A stretch of DNA of 27,303 nucleotides from a virus, in the IMG/VR virus record IMGVR_UViG_3300019880_000007, positions 1 through 27,303 of that record, one strand, 5' to 3'. The notes beneath the pieces were generated by a model that saw only the letters and a program-made list of their open reading frames with translations, was not told the DNA's origin and did no database searches. The position numbers and the translations under genes were made by a program. Positions 21,461 through 27,303 of this stretch are shown piece by piece. The stretch's first letter is position 1; every line of letters begins with the position of its first letter.

Positions 21461-22036
21461 GTGGCTGGAAGATATCAAGGTTATAGAATCAATCCGTCAG
21501 GTGTTTCACCTCCTGTGACGGGAACAAGACCATTCGCGCAGTATCAACCTGCGCCAGTGCTGGCGCAAGCTATTAAGTGTACGATAACATGGGACAGCGC
21601 CGCAGGCGTCTACAGCATCGCTACGCCATACGAGCCGAACTTCGTTGAATTCATAAAGGCGAAAATCCCCGGAGCACAGCGAGCTTGGGACCCAGGTACA
21701 AAGCTATGGACCGTCGAAGAACACTGGCTAGACGTTCTACAGACGTTAGCCACTGAACTGTGGGGCGCTGGCGCCGTACAAGTAACTACTCGTGCCAACG
21801 TCGAAGACGCGGAGCGTGAGCAACGCGAATCGCAGAAGCAAGCTATCATGGCTTCGCTACCGCCACGTGAGCGCGCACTAGTCGAATTTGTAACGGCTTT
21901 GCCATTCGAGGCCGTGCAAGCTGCGTATCGAAAAGCAGCGCTTGCTTTGCATCCCGATCGTAATCCTACGGACGGCGAAGCTATGGCTAAGCTGAACGCT
22001 GCGTGGACTAAAGTAGAAAAGGAGATGAAAAAGTGA
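21461..22036 (+). CDS. J-domain (DnaJ-like) protein with N-terminal HARP-like wrap domain
   Basis: Start at GTG 21461 behind AAAGGAGGT; the upstream open frame begins inside the promoter and is unlikely. Residues 40-100 (YSIATPYEPNFVEFIKAKIP, then RAWDPGTKLWTVEE) resemble the short wrap found at the N-terminus of phage and SMARCAL1/HARP-type helicases. The C-terminal ~50 residues form a J-domain with HPD at 164-166 (LHPDRNPTDGEAMAKLNAAW). J-domains recruit and stimulate Hsp70; this one may bring host DnaK to a phage complex. No helicase motor follows, which is unusual. Confidence 0.8.
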   Translation: MAGRYQGYRINPSGVSPPVTGTRPFAQYQPAPVLAQAIKCTITWDSAAGVYSIATPYEPNFVEFIKAKIPGAQRAWDPGTKLWTVEEHWLDVLQTLATELWGAGAVQVTTRANVEDAEREQRESQKQAIMASLPPRERALVEFVTALPFEAVQAAYRKAALALHPDRNPTDGEAMAKLNAAWTKVEKEMKK

Positions 22037-22215
22037 AAGAAAACTTGAAATGGTCAAGAAATGTCGTAAATAACAATCCCATTCCTTCTGGCTGTTTCCT
22101 CCATAGTATTGCTGTGGCATTCTTGAATGCTGACTTCAAAAATGCATTCATTCTGAATAATGCACTTACGGAGCTACGTGAGAAGTACCCAACATGGGAC
22201 GTAGAGGAGAACTAA
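22033..22215 (+). CDS. 60-aa coupled protein of unknown function
   Basis: Start GTG at 22033 overlaps the J-domain gene stop (GTGA) behind AAAAGGAGA. The product contains PSGCFLHSIAVAFLNADFKN, then a helical C-terminus ending WDVEEN. No motif recognised. Stop-start coupling on both sides indicates it is translated with the J-domain protein. Confidence 0.55.
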   Translation: MKENLKWSRNVVNNNPIPSGCFLHSIAVAFLNADFKNAFILNNALTELREKYPTWDVEEN

Positions 22216-22403
22216 TGGCAACAGCATGTTCCTGTCAATGTCTAGCAAGAGGAAAATTGCAAATTGTTTTCTATCCTGATAACATAGTCACGTTGTGTGT
22301 TATTGATGGTCAAGAGAACATTAACATCGACCTGCAGAAAGACGAAGTCATCATTCTACAAAAGGAGCTGACACAGTGGCTGACGACACTAAAGACAAGC
22401 TGA
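22215..22403 (+). CDS. 62-aa coupled protein with N-terminal Cys cluster
   Basis: Start ATG 22215 (TAATG overlap with the upstream stop) behind GAGGAGA. The N-terminus is MATACSCQCLARGKLQIVFY. Cys5, Cys7 and Cys9 are close together, and the rest is beta-rich and then helical (IILQKELTQWLTTLKTS). It overlaps the VWA gene by 28 nt. Function unknown. Confidence 0.55.
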   Translation: MATACSCQCLARGKLQIVFYPDNIVTLCVIDGQENINIDLQKDEVIILQKELTQWLTTLKTS

Positions 22404-23170
22404 ATAAGCCTCTAGATTTGAACGTGAAAACAACGCCCGAAGGGCTAACGCAATTCGGCGTTAAGCCCTCGATACACAGTCGCATAGCGAGCGCAGCAGC
22501 GAAGCGTGAAGAACAAGCGAAGCTTGTTAACTCTGTTGGCGGAAGCAAGTTCATAAATTTCAGTCGCATTTTCATATTCCCCGACGCCAGTGGCAGTATG
22601 GACGGCGCGGCCGTCGAATCTGAGCGTAGCTACGCTCGTTCAAAAGGTACTTTCGAGACGAAACTAGATTTACTGAAGAAAGCAGTAGACTCGTATCTTC
22701 AGAATTGTAACTGCGCTATTAATCTTGTTGGCGTAGCCTCGTTTCCCGAAGGGGCATTCGCTTCGCCGTCTAGCGACTATACTACGCTTCGCCAACTCGT
22801 TAACACGCTAACACCCGACGGCAGCACGCCAATGGCTGATGCTATGGGTTATTGTTTTGAATCTGAACAATTCAGTCACGGTGTTCTTATCTCCGATGGT
22901 TGTCCTGATAATGGTCCAGAAGTGTTATCTCTTGCGGAGCAATACAAGATGAAGAAGATAACCATTGACGCTGTTCACATCGGCAATGACAGAAGTGGTG
23001 AATCGTTGATGAAACGCGTAGCTGAAATAACAGGCGGAGCCTACATTAAGTTTACTGACGTCAGTAGCTTCGCTAAGGCGTTTCAATTTCTCGCGCCCGC
23101 GAAGCGAGGATTCTTGCAAGCACACAACAATCCTGTGGCACTTTTGGGCGCAGCTGAAGTAAAGTTGTAG
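22376..23170 (+). CDS. VWA-domain protein
   Basis: A 264-aa protein with a von Willebrand factor A domain. The MIDAS motif D-x-S-x-S is at residues 70-74 (DASGS), the conserved Thr is at 151 (GSTPMADAM) and the third Asp is at 174 (LISDGCPD). It is cytoplasmic (no signal or membrane segment). The first 55 residues are a charged tail (MADDTKDKLNKPLDLNVKTT). Start GTG 22376 lies behind AAAGGAG. VWA domains bind protein partners through a metal, often with AAA+ ATPases; the FtsK-type ATPase two genes downstream is a candidate partner, but this is not shown by the sequence. Confidence 0.85.
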   Translation: MADDTKDKLNKPLDLNVKTTPEGLTQFGVKPSIHSRIASAAAKREEQAKLVNSVGGSKFINFSRIFIFPDASGSMDGAAVESERSYARSKGTFETKLDLLKKAVDSYLQNCNCAINLVGVASFPEGAFASPSSDYTTLRQLVNTLTPDGSTPMADAMGYCFESEQFSHGVLISDGCPDNGPEVLSLAEQYKMKKITIDAVHIGNDRSGESLMKRVAEITGGAYIKFTDVSSFAKAFQFLAPAKRGFLQAHNNPVALLGAAEVKL

Positions 23171-23204
23171 AGACAAAAAACACACTCAACGAGGTGAAAC
23201 AACA

Positions 23205-23453
23205 ATGGCGAAATACAAATGGTCAAAAGCACGACGTGCTCAACAGGCTAGACGCATTAGAAAATTGCAACGCAGTGGGAAAATGCTTGGACGAAAACGA
23301 ACAGTACCACTCACGGTTGAAGTCGTACACCAAAAGGATAGTGTAGCTGCAAACGTAGTCGAAAGTCTTCTCGACTACATGTGGAGCAAGCTCGACATCG
23401 ATATGAAGCTTAGCTTGTTTCACAATGAAATTCAAATGACGACTGGAGTTTAA
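23205..23453 (+). CDS. 82-aa basic protein
   Basis: Start ATG 23205 behind GAGGTGA. The N-terminal 40 residues are strongly basic (KWSKARRAQQARRIRKLQRS), suggesting nucleic-acid binding. The C-terminal half is a mixed helix (SLLDYMWSKLDIDMKLSLFH). Its stop is one base from the TTG of the FtsK-type gene, so they are translated together. Confidence 0.6.
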   Translation: MAKYKWSKARRAQQARRIRKLQRSGKMLGRKRTVPLTVEVVHQKDSVAANVVESLLDYMWSKLDIDMKLSLFHNEIQMTTGV

Positions 23454-23454
23454 C

Positions 23455-24546
23455 TTGACCGACGCACAAGCCAACGTAGTAGCGAAGCTAACGCGTAAGA
23501 TGCTCATACTCGGGGCCGCGGCCAAGCCTCTTTCAGACGTGACCGTAGGTCCACTCGTGAGCGTCTACCGCTTCGCGCCCGCGGGGAACACCCGCGTTAG
23601 CCAAATCGAGGCGCTTGCGACGGACTTCGCAGTTGAATTAGGCGTCGAAGATGTAGTAGTGAAACGACTGCCTGGAGAAAACTGCGTAGCAGTCTTCGTG
23701 CCGAACGAAAAGCGAAGCTACGTAAAGTTTTTAGAAACGACCCCAGCGCTCTGGCGCGTCAAAGATACAATGGCTGTGCCGTTGAATCTTGGTGTCACAA
23801 TGATTGGTGAACCGTTAATCGACGACCTAGCACAGCTACCGCATCTGCTAATCGCTGGTGCTACTGGAAGTGGAAAGTCAACACTTCTAACGACAATAAT
23901 AACCTCAATCGTCGCTTCGAAGACGCCACGTCAAGTTCAACTCGTTATGAGCGACACCAAGGGTGTCGACTTCCGTGCATTCGCGGCCGTGCCGCATTTG
24001 AAATACCCTATTGCATATGACGACGAAGCTACGCTAGCGCAGCTAGAGTTCGAGATTGATGACATGAATGATCGTCTCGATAAAATCGGCGCCAGCGGCG
24101 CGCATAACATCGCGGAGTACAATGCGAAGCAGCAGGGCTTGTCGAAGACGCTACCCTATACGGTAGTAGTAATAGACGAGCTAGCTGATGTAATGGAAAT
24201 GCGTGGCGCGAAGCGAGGACACCGTCCAGGTCAAGATGCAATAAGCAAGCTTGCTCAAAAAGCACGCGCCTCTGGCATACATCTACTATGCGCTACACAA
24301 AGGCCGAGCGTGAATGTCGTGAGCGGAAGTATCAAGGCAAATTTCCCAGCGCGACTCAGTTTCAAGTTACCTAGCGAAGCTGATTCACGTACCGTACTTA
24401 ACTGTGCTGGCGCAGAGCACCTGCTGTCGCAGGGTGACATGTTCTATTTATCACCACTTCGCCCTGGCTTGCAGCGCAGCCATGCTCCGTTCACCGAAGG
24501 TAAAGACATCGAAGCTGCGCTCGAAGTAGTCGTTCGATATTCATAA
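23455..24546 (+). CDS. FtsK/SpoIIIE-type DNA translocase ATPase, soluble form
   Basis: A 363-aa motor. Residues 32-100 (VGPLVSVYRFAPAGNTRVSQ...) match the FtsK alpha domain. The ATPase has Walker A GATGSGKS at 135-142, Walker B VVVIDELADVM at 237-247 and the family-specific TQRPSVNVVSGSIKANFPAR at 281-300, then LLSQGDMFYL. There is no N-terminal membrane domain and no winged-helix gamma domain, so it lacks host-type KOPS guidance. The start is TTG 23455 with GGAG six bases upstream. A free FtsK motor could move phage DNA, resolve concatemers or strip proteins. The family is certain; the role is inferred. Confidence 0.93.
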   Translation: MTDAQANVVAKLTRKMLILGAAAKPLSDVTVGPLVSVYRFAPAGNTRVSQIEALATDFAVELGVEDVVVKRLPGENCVAVFVPNEKRSYVKFLETTPALWRVKDTMAVPLNLGVTMIGEPLIDDLAQLPHLLIAGATGSGKSTLLTTIITSIVASKTPRQVQLVMSDTKGVDFRAFAAVPHLKYPIAYDDEATLAQLEFEIDDMNDRLDKIGASGAHNIAEYNAKQQGLSKTLPYTVVVIDELADVMEMRGAKRGHRPGQDAISKLAQKARASGIHLLCATQRPSVNVVSGSIKANFPARLSFKLPSEADSRTVLNCAGAEHLLSQGDMFYLSPLRPGLQRSHAPFTEGKDIEAALEVVVRYS

Positions 24547-24565
24547 AAAAAGGAGAACACACGAA

Positions 24566-24769
24566 GTGGAATATACATTCAAAGGCAAAGTAACTCAGCA
24601 CAAGCTTCAACCACATGACGAAGTATATAGTGTCGTCGAAATACAAAATCCTACCCATAAAATAGCCATTACAATGGACATAATCGTACCAATGAAATTT
24701 CCACTGGCGTCTGTCGTGTACGTAAGCATCAACGACACTGAGCCAGAAGGCGGGGCACAAGATGTTTAA
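24566..24769 (+). CDS. 67-aa beta-rich protein
   Basis: Start GTG 24566 with AAAGGAG ten bases upstream, a long but usable spacing. It is a small beta protein (YTFKGKVTQHKLQPHDEVYS, then YVSINDTEPEGGA) of OB-like size and spacing, without diagnostic residues. It overlaps the next gene. Function unknown. Confidence 0.5.
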   Translation: MEYTFKGKVTQHKLQPHDEVYSVVEIQNPTHKIAITMDIIVPMKFPLASVVYVSINDTEPEGGAQDV

Positions 24770-25088
24770 GGTAGAACAGCTAGCTATAAATCCTGACACG
24801 CCAGCGGAGCTACAGAAAATCTCCACGGACCTCGTTGGCTATGTCATTGATAAAGCAACGAAGAAAGTTATCAGCGTAAACGTAATAACCCGGAGAGCAA
24901 TTCTAGATTGGTACAAGGGTGTCACCGACAAATATGCAACAAAAGACTACCATTTCTGTATCGCCTCGATATGTCTAATCGGGACGCTTGTTGGGATACA
25001 GGTAACCGAAGTCGAGGAAAAGAAGTCTGATGACGACGGTAATAACAAAGACGGCAAAAAATCGAAGTACATGTATCATGTAAACTAG
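24762..25088 (+). CDS. 108-aa protein with acidic/Lys-rich tail
   Basis: Start ATG 24762 overlaps the previous stop by eight bases. The N-terminal ~85 residues are folded-looking, with DYHFCIASICLIGTLVGIQV as a hydrophobic stretch. The end (EEKKSDDDGNNKDGKKSKYM) is disordered and alternates acidic and basic runs. No family recognised. Confidence 0.55.
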   Translation: MFKVEQLAINPDTPAELQKISTDLVGYVIDKATKKVISVNVITRRAILDWYKGVTDKYATKDYHFCIASICLIGTLVGIQVTEVEEKKSDDDGNNKDGKKSKYMYHVN

Positions 25089-25102
25089 GAGGAGGAAGGT
25101 AG

Positions 25103-25468
25103 ATGAGTGACTTGCCGAAGTGTCCAGTAGTTTCGCAAGAGGGCCAATGTACGTTGTCACAATGGCATGAAGGTCCACACATAACCAGCCGAAGCGAGCC
25201 GTTTCAGATTACTTACACACAATCCGAAGTAGACGCGCTTCTGCAATCCGCCACGGAGAGGAAACACGTTAATGACGAGTCAGTATTTCAACGCGGCGTT
25301 CGAGCAGCGAATGAGATGATGGAGACACACATAACCACACCACCGACCATTCAACCATGTGAGTGTGCTATCTGTAAACGAACGACCCATCAGCTTGCCG
25401 AGGCGATAGCGGGCATACTGAAACGGTGCGCTGAAGCGCAGGCACGCGAAGGAGAGACGAAGCCGTGA
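25103..25468 (+). CDS. 121-aa Cys/His protein
   Basis: Start ATG 25103 behind GGAGGAAGG. The N-terminus CPVVSQEGQCTLSQWHEGPH carries two Cys and two His spaced like a compact zinc or C-x8-C site (C-x8-C-x5-H-x3-H). A second CECAICKRTTH cluster (C-x-C-x2-C...H) is near residue 87. A helical tail follows. The E-G-x-C-x-L-x-x-x-H-x-x-x-H pattern is common in small phage and actinobacterial proteins of unknown function. Confidence 0.6.
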   Translation: MSDLPKCPVVSQEGQCTLSQWHEGPHITSRSEPFQITYTQSEVDALLQSATERKHVNDESVFQRGVRAANEMMETHITTPPTIQPCECAICKRTTHQLAEAIAGILKRCAEAQAREGETKP

Positions 25469-25506
25469 ACAACGACAACTGTTCGCTTTAGCTTCGCCTT
25501 GCACCA

Positions 25507-25531
25507 TTATGGTGCAGCTTCGCTGCAAAGC
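25507..25531 (+). terminator. Hairpin pair ending the FtsK operon (weak terminator)
   Basis: Adjacent perfect stems GCACCA-TTA-TGGTGC and GCAGC-TTC-GCTGC lie just after the 121-aa gene and before the next promoter. There is no T run, so termination is only suggested by position. Confidence 0.3.
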
Positions 25532-25532
25532 A

Positions 25533-25586
25533 TTGATTCTAAAGGAGATAGAACTTATTGACAATGCAATGCGAAGCTGCTATGCT
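25533..25586 (+). promoter_or_regulatory. Promoter of the RHH/zinc-finger/nuclease unit
   Basis: TTGATTCTAAAGGA (25533-25546) is identical to the word at 17848. TTGACA (25558-25563), a 17-bp spacer (containing AATGCAATGC and GCGAAGC) and TATGCT (25581-25586) follow. The predicted start of transcription is about 25593, close to the ATG at 25595. Confidence 0.7.
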
Positions 25587-25594
25587 ACATCTCG

Positions 25595-25747
25595 ATGATA
25601 CGCGTCACTACGTCTTTTCGCATACGTCGTGACTTGTTAGATTCTTTTCGCAAAAAAGTTCCAGATCGTGGAGATCGAACATATGTAATATGTGAACTCA
25701 TCAAGATGTACCTCGCTGGACGCGTAAGCGTACCTGCGAAGCAGTAG
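25595..25747 (+). CDS. 50-aa ribbon-helix-helix-like protein, apparently leaderless
   Basis: The frame runs from ATG 25595 to TAG 25745-25747: MIRVTTSFRIRRDLLDSFRK, then DRGDRTYVICELIKMYLAGR. The layout is an N-terminal strand (RVTTSFRI), a helix starting RRDLLDSF, a short turn, and a second helix (TYVICELIKMYLAG). This matches the CopG/MetJ ribbon-helix-helix fold, whose strand pair contacts DNA in the major groove as a dimer. No ribosome site precedes it, and the ATG is about nine bases past the -10 box, so the mRNA would be nearly leaderless. It may regulate its own promoter. The next gene has its own ribosome signals. Confidence 0.65.
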   Translation: MIRVTTSFRIRRDLLDSFRKKVPDRGDRTYVICELIKMYLAGRVSVPAKQ

Positions 25748-25752
25748 ATAGG

Positions 25753-25764
25753 CCGCGAAAGCGG
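25753..25764 (+). promoter_or_regulatory. GAAA-tetraloop hairpin in leader
   Basis: CCGC-GAAA-GCGG lies just before GGGAGTAT and the ATG at 25777, the third leader with a four-bp GAAA-capped stem in the right arm. Confidence 0.5.
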
Positions 25765-25776
25765 GGAGTATCCCAC

Positions 25777-26379
25777 ATGACAGAGTACAGCGAAGCCGAT
25801 GAAATAGTCGCGTCGTTCGAGGACCGTTGTGGTTTCATAGGATGTAATGATCTAGCAGTTTACCGCTGTCATAAGTGCGCAAGGTTGTACTGTATCGAAC
25901 ACTCCTCAGAGATTGATCCAGTTCATTTCTGCACCGAATGCCTAGACGTAGTCGCTTGCGAAGTCATCGAGATGCCACTCGTTGACAAAGAAGGCGTTCG
26001 CCACAAGGGTAGGATTCTACGCCCCGTAGGGCGGGCCTTCATTGAGAACAACAAACTTATAAGTGATCTGAACGATGAAGAGTTAAAGGATTTCATCGTT
26101 CAATATCAGAAACTTCTACACGATGCTGAAGCAATCACGAATCTGTATCGGATAAGCTTGACTCAAGCTACGCACACCGCACTGGATAAGGAAATTCTTA
26201 AGCAGAAGCCTAGCGGTGAATTCTACTTCCCGCCGCCTAGGCCGCAAGTGGAACGCAAATCTCGAAACGTAGCTAAGAATCCCGAGGACAGGATTGTCGC
26301 GGCAATGGCGAAAGCCGGCGTGACGCCGGAGATGATTCTAAAAATGCTCGCAGATCGCAAAGCGAAGAAAGCGGGGTAG
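25777..26379 (+). CDS. AN1/B-box-like zinc-finger protein
   Basis: A 200-aa protein. The N-terminal zinc module has C18-x4-C23, C31-x2-C34, C39-x2-H42 and H50-x-C52 (plus C55). This order C-C-C-C-C-H-H-C is that of cross-braced AN1/B-box fingers, which bind proteins. A helical region (SDLNDEELKDFIVQYQKLLH) and a basic C-terminus (PEMILKMLADRKAKKAG) follow. It is preceded by a GAAA hairpin and a GGGAG site. It is followed by the nuclease gene, so a joint DNA-processing role is possible but unproven. Confidence 0.7.
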   Translation: MTEYSEADEIVASFEDRCGFIGCNDLAVYRCHKCARLYCIEHSSEIDPVHFCTECLDVVACEVIEMPLVDKEGVRHKGRILRPVGRAFIENNKLISDLNDEELKDFIVQYQKLLHDAEAITNLYRISLTQATHTALDKEILKQKPSGEFYFPPPRPQVERKSRNVAKNPEDRIVAAMAKAGVTPEMILKMLADRKAKKAG

Positions 26380-26406
26380 GACTATTCAATTCCTAATGAG
26401 TTCAAC

Positions 26407-27303
26407 ATGAGCACAACTGACCAACTCGTTCCAGTAGGGAAGCTGTATGAGAAACTGCCTGATGGCAGGTGGGCATTCTTTTTCGATAGCTCCGCGATTC
26501 GTTCCTTCACTGACTGTGAAGCATACTTCGAGCTAAAGCATATACGCAACGTCGGACTGCGCGGCCGCGCATGGAAGCGTGATGTCGGTAGTTGGTGGTC
26601 TTCGACGTTAGAGTTGTACTACAAAGCCTACCGCGCCAACGATGGTAACGTCAGCCTTAGTGACATGATGGAGTTTGCAGTACACGCCTGGGATGAACAC
26701 AAGATGGACGAATTCGCTGCTACGCAGCCAGCGACGTACAATGAGTTCGGCGGTCGTAAAGGCTCAATCTTGATGGCCGGAGATTACTACCACTGGAGTA
26801 TGCCAATAGATTCACGAAGCTGGAAAAAGGTAATCTCTGTCGAAGAAGGCGCAGGCAGACTACGTGAGATACACGTCGGAGAGAACGGAAGCGTCGTGGT
26901 TTACTACATAGTAAAGCCTGATCTCTACGTTCTCAACTCCAGTGACCTCATCGAACCCGTTGACCACAAGACAAAGGACTACATAAACGCTCGTCACATT
27001 CACAGTTTCAAACCGCATCAGCAGCTACAGGGTTACATAGTAGCCGCTCAAGAACTCGCTAATGAATTGGGTATCAAAACGGTAGTCGACAGATGCACTG
27101 TCAACGTCGCTGCTCGTAACGTACCTGGACCACGTGCGAAGCAGCAAGAACGGTTCACCAGATTCCCTGTCTACTACAGTCAATACGAGCTTGCTGAGTG
27201 GCGGAAGCGTACTGTGGACACAGCAACGCGGCTACGCTATTGTATAGAGAATGACATTTGGCTTTGGAACGATTCGAGTTGTCACAAGTATTCTGGTTGT
27301 GTG
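26407..27303 (+). CDS. PD-(D/E)XK nuclease, Cas4/RecB-like, cut by window edge
   Basis: Open from ATG 26407 to the right edge (299 codons). The N-terminal SAIRSFTDCEAYFEL (Cys37) matches the S-x-L-x-x-F-x-x-C-P-x-x-F start of Cas4/AddB/RecB-type nucleases. The core shows D172 (KPDLYV), D186-H-K188 (PVDHKTK) and Q206-x3-Y210 (QLQGY). Cys279, Cys292 and Cys298 could complete a four-Cys Fe-S site with Cys37. The usual His of motif I appears replaced by Trp (GSWWSS). It would degrade or trim DNA ends in recombination or replication. The ribosome site is weak (no clear GGAG). The 3' end lies outside the window. Confidence 0.85.
   Translation, partial: MSTTDQLVPVGKLYEKLPDGRWAFFFDSSAIRSFTDCEAYFELKHIRNVGLRGRAWKRDVGSWWSSTLELYYKAYRANDGNVSLSDMMEFAVHAWDEHKMDEFAATQPATYNEFGGRKGSILMAGDYYHWSMPIDSRSWKKVISVEEGAGRLREIHVGENGSVVVYYIVKPDLYVLNSSDLIEPVDHKTKDYINARHIHSFKPHQQLQGYIVAAQELANELGIKTVVDRCTVNVAARNVPGPRAKQQERFTRFPVYYSQYELAEWRKRTVDTATRLRYCIENDIWLWNDSSCHKYSGCV

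Larger units (their letters stand above)
5625..27143. repeat. Dispersed GCGAAGC/GCTTCGC heptamer
   Basis: About 53 copies by hand count in the whole window: roughly 16 left of 16.2 kb and 37 to the right. Examples are 5625-5631, 12425-12470 (three copies), 16370-16626 (seven copies), 20660-20700, 22499-22525, 23466-24380 and 25490-25790. Copies lie both in genes and between them. Many have flanks that lengthen the stem around the GAA or TTC loop. Confidence 0.85.

Overview
The window is a piece of a tailed bacteriophage genome (caudovirus). It has two oppositely transcribed arms that diverge from a control region at about 16.34-16.83 kb. The consensus Shine-Dalgarno sequences, the sigma70-like promoters (TTGACA, 17 bp, TATNNT) and the AxA-type signal peptides point to a Gram-negative bacterial host. 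The host genus cannot be read from the sequence. No integrase, cI-like repressor, tRNA, rRNA, insertion sequence or CRISPR array was recognised.

Left arm (1-16.34 kb, minus strand, read right to left). This is a virion morphogenesis operon behind a promoter at 16.36-16.38 kb. In order of transcription it holds a 48-aa leader ORF, terminase small subunit, a structured non-coding gap, terminase large subunit, several small genes with lysis-type membrane proteins, portal, a 94-aa gene overlapping the portal 3' end by 170 nt, a scaffold-like coiled coil, capsid-associated proteins and the major capsid protein. A zinc-ribbon protein and a 55-aa ORF follow, then a beta-helix protein, an M15-type endolysin, fibre-like proteins, a large hub/propeller-like protein and two exported fibre-like proteins. 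No tape measure or tail-tube gene is visible, which suits a short-tailed (podovirus-like) phage. The penultimate fibre gene is broken by one extra base.

Right arm (16.8-27.3 kb, plus strand). These are early/accessory genes in short operons. The first part (16.8-20.6 kb) is a run of small proteins, many with paired cysteines, plus an unusual ~150-nt nested inverted repeat at 19.27-19.42 kb. After a terminator at 21.3 kb comes an operon with a J-domain protein, a VWA-domain protein and a soluble FtsK/SpoIIIE-type ATPase. The last unit encodes a ribbon-helix-helix-like protein whose start lies almost at the predicted transcription start, an AN1/B-box-like zinc-finger protein and a PD-(D/E)XK (Cas4/RecB-like) nuclease cut by the window edge. 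The FtsK-type motor and nuclease suggest DNA processing or recombination; how they work with the VWA and J-domain proteins is unknown.

Genome-scale signals. The heptamer GCGAAGC/GCTTCGC occurs about 53 times by hand count (chance expectation about 3) and is densest in the right arm. Many copies have flanks that lengthen the hairpin around the GAA loop. Four right-arm promoters share an upstream word like TTGATTCTAAAGGA, and three share a GC-rich motif in the -35/-10 spacer, which looks like an early regulon.
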